Shown here one piece after another: positions 27,402 through 36,600 of a DNA stretch of 64,000 bases. Both the position numbers and the translations under genes were made by a program. The first letter of the stretch is position 1. Each line of letters opens with the position of its first letter. The notes beneath the pieces were generated by a model. The model saw nothing but the letters and a program-made list of their open reading frames with translations, was not told where the DNA came from and ran no database searches. Source of the DNA: Nocardia aurantia (lineage in GTDB: Bacteria; Actinomycetota; Actinomycetes; Mycobacteriales; Mycobacteriaceae); assembly GCF_009604425.1 (NCBI RefSeq), contig NZ_WEGI01000004.1:248001-312000 (forward strand), in the 5' to 3' direction.

Positions 27402-28790
27402 GTGCTCACCACTCTCGCCGAGGCGGCGGCCAAGTCCTCGTCCTGGACCGGACACGACACCCGCCTCATCGTCGTCGCGCTCGCGGGCATCGCGCTCGTC
27501 GTCCTGCTCTCCGCGGCGGCCAAACTGCATCCGTTCCTGGCGTTGCTCATCGGCGCGCTGTTCGTGGGCGTCTCCGGAGGCATCCCCGCCGACAAACTGC
27601 TCAAGAGCCTGACCACCGGCGTCGGTGGCGTGCTCGGCAATGTCGGCGTGATCGTCGCCCTCGGCGCCATGCTCGGCAAACTGCTGGTCGACTCCGGCGG
27701 CGCCGACCGGCTGGTCGGCGCGATCGTCGACCGGGTCGGTGAACGCCGGGCGCCGTGGGCCATGGTGCTCGCGGCGATGGTCATCGGCATCCCGATGTTC
27801 TTCGAGGTCGGCCTCGTGCTGATGATCCCGATCATCTACCTGGTGTGGCGGCGGGTCGGCGGTTCGATTCTGCGCGTGGGCATTCCGGCGCTGGCGGGGC
27901 TGTCGATCCTGCACGGCCTGATTCCGCCGCATCCGGGCCCGCTGGTCGCGATCAGCGCGCTGAAGGCGGATCTCGGCACCACCCTGCTGCTCGGCGTCAT
28001 CGTCGCGATCCCGACCGCGATCATCGCCGGTCCGGTGTACGGGTCGTTCATCTCCCGGCGGGTGCAGCCGACCCCGCCGGAGCAGCTGGCGACGCAGTAC
28101 AGCACCACCGAGCGCGAGGACGGCCGTCCGGCCCCGGGCGTGCTCACCACGCTGTCGGTGATCCTGCTGCCGGTCGTCATCATGCTGGTGAAGACGGTGG
28201 TCGATCTGGTCGTCACCGATTCCAAGGCCGAGGTGCACCGGGTCATGGACTTCATCGGCGACCCGATCATGGCGATGATCATCGGCGTGGTCTGGGCGAT
28301 GATCGCGTTCCGCTTCGGCCGCGGCCGAAGCGGTGAGATCATGGGCGCCGCGCTCGCCCCGATCGCGGGCATCCTGCTGATCATCGGCGCCGGCGGCGGA
28401 TTCAAGCAGATGCTGGTGGACACCGGCATCGCGGATTCGATCGGCAAGGCCGCGAACCATTCGCATCTGTCGCTGCTGCTGCTCGCGTGGCTGATCGCGG
28501 TCGGGATCCGGTTGGCGACCGGTTCGGCGACCGTGGCCACCGTGACGGCCTCCGGCATCATCGCGCCGATCCTGCTGACCTCCGATCACACCAGCGCGGC
28601 GCTGGTCGCGCTCGCCGTCGGATCCGGCTCGCTGTTCCTGTCGCACGTCAACGACGCGGGCTTCTGGCTGGTCAAGGAGTTCTTCGGGATGGATGTCAAG
28701 CAGACGTTCAAGTCGTGGTCCGCGATGGAGACGATCCTGTCCTGCGTATCCATCGTGGTGATCCTGATCCTCGGCACCTTCGTGCACTAG
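27402..28790 (+). CDS. gntP: GntP family gluconate:H+ symporter
   Basis: A 462-residue transporter with about twelve helices. Conserved GntP segments include LHPFLALLIGALFVG, GIPMFFEVGLVLMIPIIYL, HGLIPPHPGPLVAI, TGSATVATVTASGIIAP and SGSLFLSHVNDAGFWLVKEFFG. It imports gluconate for GntK. The GTG at 27402 follows AAAAAGGAAATCCC; another GTG at 27360 overlaps the gntK stop (GTGA) and is possible. Together the three genes form a complete gluconate uptake and activation unit. Confidence 0.94.
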   Translation: MLTTLAEAAAKSSSWTGHDTRLIVVALAGIALVVLLSAAAKLHPFLALLIGALFVGVSGGIPADKLLKSLTTGVGGVLGNVGVIVALGAMLGKLLVDSGGADRLVGAIVDRVGERRAPWAMVLAAMVIGIPMFFEVGLVLMIPIIYLVWRRVGGSILRVGIPALAGLSILHGLIPPHPGPLVAISALKADLGTTLLLGVIVAIPTAIIAGPVYGSFISRRVQPTPPEQLATQYSTTEREDGRPAPGVLTTLSVILLPVVIMLVKTVVDLVVTDSKAEVHRVMDFIGDPIMAMIIGVVWAMIAFRFGRGRSGEIMGAALAPIAGILLIIGAGGGFKQMLVDTGIADSIGKAANHSHLSLLLLAWLIAVGIRLATGSATVATVTASGIIAPILLTSDHTSAALVALAVGSGSLFLSHVNDAGFWLVKEFFGMDVKQTFKSWSAMETILSCVSIVVILILGTFVH

Positions 28791-28960
28791 TGGAATGCGA
28801 TATCCGGTGACGGACGGAGCGGTCGCTTCCGCCGTCGCCGAAATATGAAGTGCCACAAGCCGACATCCCGCCGGTCGGGCCCCGCGCCGATATGTTTCGA
28901 TATCGCGGCAGGGGGCCCGGCCGGCTTGTTACGCTGACCGGGACGTCGAGGGAGGTGCGG

Positions 28961-29752
28961 ATGTCGAGCGACCGGCCGCCGCCCCAGGGTGTCGATCCCA
29001 CACAGCCGAACGCGGCCCGGGTCTACGACTATCTGCTGGGCGGCAAGGACAACTATGCCGTGGATCGGGCCGTGGCCGAGCGGATGCTCGCGGTCGCGCC
29101 GGAGAATCGGACGGTGGCGTGGTTCAGCCGCAAATTCCTCACCGGGGCAACGACTCTGGCGGCCGAGGCCGGTGTGCGGCAGTTCGTGGACATGGGTGCC
29201 GGCATCCCGACCTCGCCGAGCGTGCACGAGACGGCCATGAAAATCGACTCCGAGGTGCGGGTGGCGTCGGTCGACTACGACCCGGTGGTGTACACCCACG
29301 CCAACGCGATGCTGTATGGATTGTCCGCTGTCACACCGATGTTGGGTGATTTCCGGGATCCCGCGAAGCTGATCCCGCGGCTGCGGGACGAGGCGCGGCT
29401 CGACTTCGACCGGCCGATCGCGCTGCTGGTCGTCGGCGTGCTGCACTTCGTGATGGAGGACGAGGGCCCCGCGGAGATCATCGCCCGGTTCCGGGAGGCG
29501 ATGGCGCCGGGCAGCTATGTCGCGTTCACCCACGGCGGCACCGAGAGCGACGCCGCCTTCATCGAGCAGACCCGGGCCGATACCACCGGCAGCACAGCCC
29601 AATTCGCGTTCCGGTCCCGATCCGAGGTGGCCGCCCTGTTCGACGGATTCGAACTGATCGCGCCGGGCGTGGTCCCGATCCAGGAGTGGCTCGGGGACGA
29701 TCTGCCGCCGACCCGGCTGGTACTGCTGGGCGGGATCGGCCGCAAACTCTGA
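28961..29752 (+). CDS. SAM-dependent methyltransferase, DUF574/PF04672 type (copy 1)
   Basis: A 263-residue protein of the actinobacterial S-adenosyl methyltransferase family, marked by NAARVYDYLLGGKDNYAVDR near the N-terminus. The SAM-binding glycine loop is FVDMGAGIPTSP, with the acidic VDYDPVV after the second strand. Substrate unknown. A second copy lies at 37885-38703. The ATG at 28961 follows GGGAGGTGCGG. The gene stands alone between the gluconate operon and an exported hydrolase. Confidence 0.9.
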   Translation: MSSDRPPPQGVDPTQPNAARVYDYLLGGKDNYAVDRAVAERMLAVAPENRTVAWFSRKFLTGATTLAAEAGVRQFVDMGAGIPTSPSVHETAMKIDSEVRVASVDYDPVVYTHANAMLYGLSAVTPMLGDFRDPAKLIPRLRDEARLDFDRPIALLVVGVLHFVMEDEGPAEIIARFREAMAPGSYVAFTHGGTESDAAFIEQTRADTTGSTAQFAFRSRSEVAALFDGFELIAPGVVPIQEWLGDDLPPTRLVLLGGIGRKL

Positions 29753-29959
29753 CGGTTCCGGTCGAATCGGGCGAAACAGGCTGTCGCACATCGTGTTATG
29801 GCGCAAAATGGCCGTGTGGACGCGAACCCCGGCGGGTGGCGCGGCGGTCGCTGTAACCTGCGGGCACTGAAACCCGCGTCACCACAACGCTCGACCGGGG
29901 CGGCCGTACGGCGGTCTCGTAGTTCATGATCCACGTTCTCAGGACAGGGGGCGTGTCGC

Positions 29960-30985
29960 GTGCGAACCCTGATACGCGCACTGACCGCATCGGCCGCAGT
30001 CGTGCTGAGCTGTTTCGTGCCGACCGGCACCGGGGCCGCGTACGCCGACAACGCGTCGGCCTCCTGCCGGACCTTCCCGTTCCCGGTACCGCAGGGGCAG
30101 CTGGCATCGACGCTGTGCCTGCCGCCCGCGCCGGCCGATACCGTCATGGTTCTCATGTCGGGCTCCAATTTCAACGGCGGCTATTGGGATTTCGGGTATC
30201 GGCCGGACATCTACAACTTCCGGCGGGCCATGAACGCGGCCGGCTACGCGACGCTGGTCGTGGACCGGCTCGGCAACGGCGACAGCACCCGGCCGCCGAG
30301 CCTGACGCTCACCGCCGGCGCCACCGCCGAGGCGCTGCACGGCATCGTGCAGGCCGCCCGGCGCGGCGTGGACGGCGCCGCGCCCTTCGACAAGGTGATC
30401 ACCGTCGGCCACTCGCTGACCGCGGGTACCTCGGTGATGGAGTCCACCGCCTACCACGATGTGGACGGTGTGGTGCTGACCGGTTATTCGCACGCGATCA
30501 ACGTGCCCGAGACCCTCGGCGTCATCTCCAGTTACCATCCCGCGGCCGAGGATCGCGAATTTGCCGGGCGCGGTTACGATCCCGACTATCTGACCACCCG
30601 GCCGGGTGCCCGGCTGCACAACTTCTTCGACCCCGGCGATGTCGAAACGGCGGTACTCGACATCGACGAGCGGACCAAGGAAGTGTTCTCGCTCACCGAA
30701 TATCCCGACGGAATGCTCTCGACCCTGCCCGGTATGTCCAATTTCATCACCGTTCCCACCCTCGTCGTCGCCGGCGGCCGAGACCGAATGGTCTGTGGCG
30801 CGGCCTATTCCATGTGTGCCGACACGGCCACTCTGCAAGCGGAGGAGACACCGTTCTTCGCTCCGGCCGCGCGGATGCGCGCCTTCGTGCTGCCGGGTAG
30901 CGGTCACGCGGTCAACCTCGCCCGCAACACCGCCGATTATCAGGCGGCCGTGATCGACTGGGCCGACACGATGGTCGGGCACTGA
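29960..30985 (+). CDS. exported alpha/beta hydrolase
   Basis: A 341-residue protein with a Sec-type signal peptide (MRTLIRALTASAAVVLSC..., cleavage probably after AYA) and an alpha/beta-hydrolase fold. The nucleophile elbow reads VGHSLTAG, so the usual last Gly of GxSxG is Thr. The acid and His are probably in VAGGRDRM and LPGSGHAVN. Four Cys suggest disulfides outside the cell. Substrate unknown; an ester in the envelope or medium is likely. Start is GTG. It is not in an obvious operon. Confidence 0.85.
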   Translation: MRTLIRALTASAAVVLSCFVPTGTGAAYADNASASCRTFPFPVPQGQLASTLCLPPAPADTVMVLMSGSNFNGGYWDFGYRPDIYNFRRAMNAAGYATLVVDRLGNGDSTRPPSLTLTAGATAEALHGIVQAARRGVDGAAPFDKVITVGHSLTAGTSVMESTAYHDVDGVVLTGYSHAINVPETLGVISSYHPAAEDREFAGRGYDPDYLTTRPGARLHNFFDPGDVETAVLDIDERTKEVFSLTEYPDGMLSTLPGMSNFITVPTLVVAGGRDRMVCGAAYSMCADTATLQAEETPFFAPAARMRAFVLPGSGHAVNLARNTADYQAAVIDWADTMVGH

Positions 30986-31233
30986 TGCTCACCCGCGGCC
31001 GCGCCACCGTCGTCAGCTGCGACGATGATCCCCGGTACAATTCCGGTTCCTGACGCTCGCACGAAGCGAGCGGCGAATGCCCGGACCGGATCGCGAAACT
31101 CGGTCCGATCGGCTGGTTCGGATCGGCGTCCGCGGGGCTACCATGAGCAGATGCGACGGAGGGCAGCGGCTTCCACCGGGGGGTGTACCGGTGTGTGGTC
31201 CGCTGGTGGTCGCCGGGAAACGGAGTGGGGCAT

Positions 31234-32124
31234 ATGACGCCAGATTCGATCCGGACCGACATCATCGGAACGCCGGCAGCGGAGCGCGGACCGACCGCGC
31301 TGCGCATCATGGTCGGGACGCAACTGCGGAGACTGCGTGAGGCACGCAAGATTTCACCGCAACAGGCGGGCGAGCACATTCGCGGTTCGCACGCCAAGAT
31401 CAGCCGGCTCGAACTGGGCCGCACCGGTTACAAGGAACGCGACATCGTCGACCTGCTCGACCTGTACGGCGTCGAGGATCCGGAACAGCGCGAGGCGTTC
31501 CTGAAGCTCGTGGCCAAGGCGAACGAACAGGGCTGGTGGCACGGTTACGCGGACCTGCTGCCCGCCTGGTTCGAGAACTACCTCGGTCTGGAGGGCGCCG
31601 CGAAGTCCATCAGAACCTTCGAGGCACAACTCATTCCGGGTCTGCTGCAGACCGAGGACTACGCTCGCGCGGTCGTGTCGCTGGCACACAACGGACTGGA
31701 GACCGCGCGCCGGGTCGAACTCCGCAGCAAGCGCCAGCAGATCCTGGAACAGCCCGGCGGGCCGACCCTATGGGCGGTGCTGGACGAATCGGCGTTGCGC
31801 CGGGCCGTCGGCGGCCGCGACGTGATGCGCGCCCAGATCGAGCATCTGCAGCGAATGTCACAGCGGCAGAACGTGACCATCCAGGTCCTGCCGTACGCCG
31901 CCGGCGGGCACACCGCGGTCGGCTGCTCGTTCACCATCCTGCGGTTCGCCGAGCCGGAACTGCCCGACATCGTCTATATCGAGCAGCTGCAGAGCGCGCA
32001 GTATCTGGACCGCCCCAGCGATCTGGACCTGTATCGCCAGGTGATGGATCAGCTGAGCCTGCAGGCGGATTCGCCGGTGAAGACCCAGGATCGCCTGGCG
32101 AAGGTGGCCGAGGAACTGGAGTAG
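31234..32124 (+). CDS. XRE-family regulator with DUF5753
   Basis: A 296-residue protein with an N-terminal helix-turn-helix (LRRLREARKISPQQAGEHI.GSHAKISRLELGR) and a C-terminal DUF5753 ligand-like domain (FEAQLIPGLLQTEDYARAV, VLDESALRR, VTIQVLPYAAGGHTAVGCSFTILRF). Such genes are numerous in actinomycetes and are often paired with a small DUF397 gene, which is not present here. The ATG at 31234 is chosen; the frame is open upstream to 31183. The next gene, a sigma factor, starts 8 bp downstream, so they may be co-transcribed. Confidence 0.88.
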   Translation: MTPDSIRTDIIGTPAAERGPTALRIMVGTQLRRLREARKISPQQAGEHIRGSHAKISRLELGRTGYKERDIVDLLDLYGVEDPEQREAFLKLVAKANEQGWWHGYADLLPAWFENYLGLEGAAKSIRTFEAQLIPGLLQTEDYARAVVSLAHNGLETARRVELRSKRQQILEQPGGPTLWAVLDESALRRAVGGRDVMRAQIEHLQRMSQRQNVTIQVLPYAAGGHTAVGCSFTILRFAEPELPDIVYIEQLQSAQYLDRPSDLDLYRQVMDQLSLQADSPVKTQDRLAKVAEELE

Positions 32125-32132
32125 GACCGCGC

Positions 32133-33056
32133 GTGCGGCCGGACGCGGCGGACGCCGCCGAATTCGAGCGACATCGCGCCTACCTGCTGGCGGTGGGGTA
32201 TCGGCTCACCGGCAGTGTCTGCGATGCCGAGGACGCGGTGCAGGAGAGCTGGTTCCGGCTGTCCGCGACCGACCGCGGCGAGATTCGTGAGCTGCGCGCC
32301 TGGCTGACGACGGTGGTGAGCCGGATCTGCCTGGATCGGCTCGCCGGCGCCGCGCGCCGCCGGGAAACCTATGTGGGGCAATGGCTTCCGGAGCCGATCG
32401 TGTTCGACGCCGGCGAACCGGCCGACCCCCTCGCCGCGGTGGTCGGGGCCGAGGACGCGCGATTCGCGGCCCTGGTGGTGCTGGACGCGCTGACGCCGCC
32501 GCAACGCGTGGCGTTCGTCCTGCACGACGGTTTCGCCGTGCCGTTCCCCGAGATCGCCACGATCCTCGGGGTCACCGTGGACGCGGCCCGGCATCTGGCC
32601 GCGCGTGCCCGCCGCACCGCCGCGCGGGCCCGGCCGGTGCCGGACGCGGAGCACACCGCGGCGGTGACCCGGCTGCTGGCGGCGTTCGCGACCGGCGACG
32701 TCGCGGCGGTGGTGGCCGTCCTGCATCCGGACGCGGTGCTGATCGCCGACGGCGGCGGCGAGATCCGGGCCGCCCGCAACGTCATCGTCGGACCGGATCG
32801 GGTGGCGCGCTTCGTGTTCGGCCTGCGCCGGATGTACGGCGACGGTCTGGCGCCGCTGCCTGTGCTGGTGAACGGCCAGTTCGGGCTGATGTACCCGGCC
32901 GTCCCGGAGCGCCCGCTGCACGTGCTCGCCTTCGAGGTGTGCGACGGGCGGGTCCGGGCCCTCTACGATCTGGGCAATCCCGCGAAACTCACCGGGGTGC
33001 GGGCGAATCCGCCCACGGCACCCGGCACGAATCCGAGCCGAAACCCTGCGCCGTGA
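32133..33056 (+). CDS. ECF41-type RNA polymerase sigma factor (SigJ-like)
   Basis: A 307-residue sigma factor: region 2 (FERHRAYLLAVGYRLTGSVCDAEDAVQESWFR), region 4 (LTPPQRVAFVLHDGFAVPFPEIATILGVTVDAARHLAARAR), and a C-terminal SnoaL-like domain in place of an anti-sigma factor. ECF41 members have a DGGGK-like motif in that domain; here DGGGE (~206-210), and the late NPDKL motif is NPAKL. The fused domain controls activity. ECF41 genes typically adjoin genes for carboxymuconolactone decarboxylases, oxidoreductases or epimerases, as here. GTG start. Confidence 0.9.
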   Translation: MRPDAADAAEFERHRAYLLAVGYRLTGSVCDAEDAVQESWFRLSATDRGEIRELRAWLTTVVSRICLDRLAGAARRRETYVGQWLPEPIVFDAGEPADPLAAVVGAEDARFAALVVLDALTPPQRVAFVLHDGFAVPFPEIATILGVTVDAARHLAARARRTAARARPVPDAEHTAAVTRLLAAFATGDVAAVVAVLHPDAVLIADGGGEIRAARNVIVGPDRVARFVFGLRRMYGDGLAPLPVLVNGQFGLMYPAVPERPLHVLAFEVCDGRVRALYDLGNPAKLTGVRANPPTAPGTNPSRNPAP

Positions 33057-33585
33057 TCCCCAGCGCGTGATTGAACCGGGCGCGGTGGTTCTCCAGCGCG
33101 ATCTGATAGGTGAGCTCGACCACGCCGGCCGCGCCGAACCGCTCGGTCAGGGCGGCGACCTGCTCGTCGGTCACGGTCGTGGGGGTCGCGGTCATCGCCT
33201 CGGCGTAGGCGATCGCGGCCCGCTCGTCCTCGTCGAACAGCGGCGAGGTGGCGTACTCGTCGATGTGCCGGAGCCGGTCGACATCCAGCGAATCCAGCCG
33301 CATGAGCATGGTGCCGAAATCGACGCACCACGAGCAGCCGACGATCGTCGCGGCCCGGTACACCGCGAGCTCGCGCACCGCGGCGGGCAGCACGCGGCTC
33401 GCGCGGGCGGCCAGATTCTCGTGTAAACCATAGGCCAGCAACAGTTTCGGATGATGGGCCATGATCGTTACGGGTTCGGGTACCTCGCCGTAGGACCGCT
33501 TGGTGACGCGGTAGACGAGGCGGGTGAACCAGCCCGCCGCGCGGGGCGGGACGGCCGGAAGCCGGGTGCGGGAATCGGTGCTCAC
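32989..33585 (-). CDS. carboxymuconolactone decarboxylase family protein
   Basis: A 198-residue AhpD/CMD-like protein. The redox-type CxxC is in AATIVGCSWCVDFG, and the second half has VTDEQVAALTERFGAAGVVELTYQIALENHRARFNHALG. It probably acts on a peroxide or thiol rather than muconolactone. It is convergent with the sigma factor gene, overlapping it by 68 bp, and is the expected target of an ECF41 factor. The GTG at 33585 has GAAGGAG upstream. No clear ECF41 promoter was seen by eye in the ~100 bp upstream. Confidence 0.88.
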   Translation of the reverse strand: MSTDSRTRLPAVPPRAAGWFTRLVYRVTKRSYGEVPEPVTIMAHHPKLLLAYGLHENLAARASRVLPAAVRELAVYRAATIVGCSWCVDFGTMLMRLDSLDVDRLRHIDEYATSPLFDEDERAAIAYAEAMTATPTTVTDEQVAALTERFGAAGVVELTYQIALENHRARFNHALGITAQGFGSDSCRVPWADSPAPR

Positions 33586-33691
33586 AGCGAACTCCTTCGT
33601 CCGGCGGGCGCGCCCGTCGCACCCGCTCATGGAGAGGACGAGGCGGTGGGGGCCGCCATGACGGGGTGTGGCGCGGCTCACGGCCGGTTCG

Positions 33692-36600
33692 TCAGTGCGC
33701 GGTGACCACTGCGTGCAGGACGACTTCCATGCGCTGGATCGCCTCGGTACCGAATTCCATGGTCGTGGCCGTGTCCGTGAGGGCCTCGATCGTCCGGCTC
33801 TGCGCATCCGGATCCTGGTCGTCCGAGAGCTGGAAATCCCGGGAGGCACGCAGACAGGCCGTCGCGGTGATGCCGAGGTGCTGCCGGAACTGCTGCCACA
33901 GCCGCTGCGCCTCGGGCTCCGGGACGGTGAAATAGCCGTCGAGTTCGGTGGTGAACCGGTCGAGATCGCCGCAGAACGCGACGACGACACCGGTGTCGAC
34001 GTCGTGGCCGTCGCCGAGTTCGGTCAGGATCGCCCGCGCGCGATCCTCCAGATCGGCCGTTCGGAGAATCAGCGTATTGCCGCCGAGTTCGATCCACGCG
34101 GCGACCTGGATGGCCCGGGTCGCCGTCGAAACCTGCGCCGGACGGGATGCGAGCACCCCGTCCGGCACGGAAGTCGCCGCGGTATCGGACCTGTGCGGCG
34201 CGGTGCCGATGGCCGCAACGGCCACCACGGCCGCCATCGCCGCCGCCAGCAGGAATCCGATCACCCGGTCGGCCGGACTGGGTGGCTGGTCGGCCGGATC
34301 GGATGGCTGGTCGGCCGGACTGGATGGCTGGACGACCGGACCCGATGCCTGAACGGCCGGACTGGATGGCCGGACGACCGGACCCGATGCCTGAACGGCC
34401 GGACTGGATGGCCGGACGACCGGATCGGATGGCTGGTCGGCCGGACTGGATAGCTGGTCGACCGGATCAGATGGCTGGTCGGCCGGACTGGATGGCTGGA
34501 CGACCGGACCCGATGCCTGCACGGCCGGACTGGATGGCCGGACGACCGGACCCGATGCCTGAACGGCCGGACTGGGTAGCTGGTCGGCCGGACTCGATGT
34601 CTGAACGGCTGGACCGGGTGGCTGGTCGACTGAACCGGGTGGCTGGTCGGCCGGACTCGATGACCGGACGGCCGGACCCGGTGGCCGAACGACCGGAACG
34701 GGTGGCTGGTCGGCCGGACTCGGTGCCCGGGCGGCCGGGGCCTCGGGGAGCGGGATCGGCCGCGATCGGAAGCGGGTGCGCAGGTGCGTGCCGACCTCCC
34801 AGCAGCCGGCGACGGCGAATCCGGCCACCACGCCCGCCATCACGAGCGGCAGCAGGCAACGCCACAACGGCTCGGTGAGGAACGGCCGCGCGCCACAGTA
34901 TGTGCCGATCACCGACACCGAACGCACACATCCGTCGGCGGCCATCGCCACGTATGCCGCGGCGCCTCCGGTCACCAGGCCGAGCTCGGCGGCGACGATC
35001 GCGGTCAGCGGACGGTACGGTCCCGGCGGAGCGGCCGCCACCGTCGCAGCGACGATCATGGCGAGCAGTAGGGCCGCGAGCATCCACATCAGGTAGACGA
35101 CCAGATATCCCGCCGAAAGGCGCACATGCCAGGCGTGCAGGTAAGCCTGCGCGGCGACGATCGCGACCAGTCCCGCGCCACCGCCTGCGGCGGCGGACCA
35201 CAGCAGCCGTCGGGTCCGGGGCAGCGGCGGTCCGATTTCGGCCATCGGGTCGCGTGCCGGCCGTCGGTTCGGTACGGCCGAACCCCGTCGGTCCGGTCCG
35301 GCCGAATTCCGTCGGCTCCGCGCCTTGCCCGGCCCGAGCCGCCATCGGGGCGGGCGGAACGGTGGATTGCCTTGGTGGCGTGCCGGATTGCCCTGGTGGC
35401 GTGTCGGATTGCCGCGGTGCTGTGCCGGATTGCCGTGATGGCGTGTCGGATTGCCGCGGTGCTGTGCCGGATTGCCGTGATGGCGTGTCGGATTGCCGTG
35501 GTGCCATGCCGAATTGCCCTGGTGGCGTGTGAAATTGCCCTGGTGGCGTGTGGAACTGTCGGGCCGGCGTGGCCACCGGATCCCGGCCACGGTCCAGAGC
35601 AGCATCGGCACCGCCCACAGTGCGACTGCGGCCACGATGCCCAGACCGATGTTCTCCAAAGGCAATTCGCCGATCATGACGGTGGCCGCGATCTGCTCGG
35701 TGTGGTGGTCCGGCGCGGCCTCGCCGTAAACGGTGATGATCTCGTTCCACAGCCAGGGGCCACGGTACGGCCAGCCGAACAGGAGGAACACCCGGCCGGT
35801 GTCCTGCCACCACAGCATCCAGCGGGCCAGCGCCACACCGCCGGTCGCGAGTATGAGCACCATGGTGGGCCGGGTCGAGCGGCCGGGCCGGGTCCGGGCG
35901 GCCAGCAGGGCGCAGCGCGCCACCCACCAGCCGTAGCAGGCCCCGGCGGCCGGAAGTGACAGCAACGGCCAGGGCCACGCCGGCAGCCAATCCGTTGCCA
36001 GCACCTGGTTCGACACCAGGTCGGCGACGAGCATGCCGGCGCCGAGCCAGAATCCGGGTCCGGCTCCGGACGGCGGCCGGAGATCGGTCAGCACCGCGAA
36101 CATCACCGCTCGCCACACCAGATAACCCGCCGTCACCGTCACCAGCCCGGCCGGGATCAGCGTGATGAATTCCGTTGCCCACGTGGGTAACTCGATGTCG
36201 TACAGCAGACCGTGCAGTTCCACGCCGAGCAGATCGACGGAAGCGCCGATCAGGAACATCGGCAGTCGCTCCAGGCCGAACAGCGCCGCCGGTGCCACCA
36301 GGGTGGCGCGGCGCTCGTCCCAGCGCGGGTGACTGCGCCACATCTGGGCGAAGGCGATCAACGCCGCTCTCGTCCGGTTCCGGGGCTCCGTGGCGACCGG
36401 CACCACCCAGCCGCGAGGATCGGCCCCCTGGTCCACGGCGGCGAGATCCGCGTACATCTCCCGGTGGCGCAGCACACCGGCCCGCGCGAGGTACACCAGC
36501 AGCACGAGACCCGTGGCGAACAGGACGCTGCGCACCTCGAAGGGCCGGTCGGTACGCCAATTCCGGTGTGTGCAGAGCGCGTACACGTAGTAGCTGGTGT

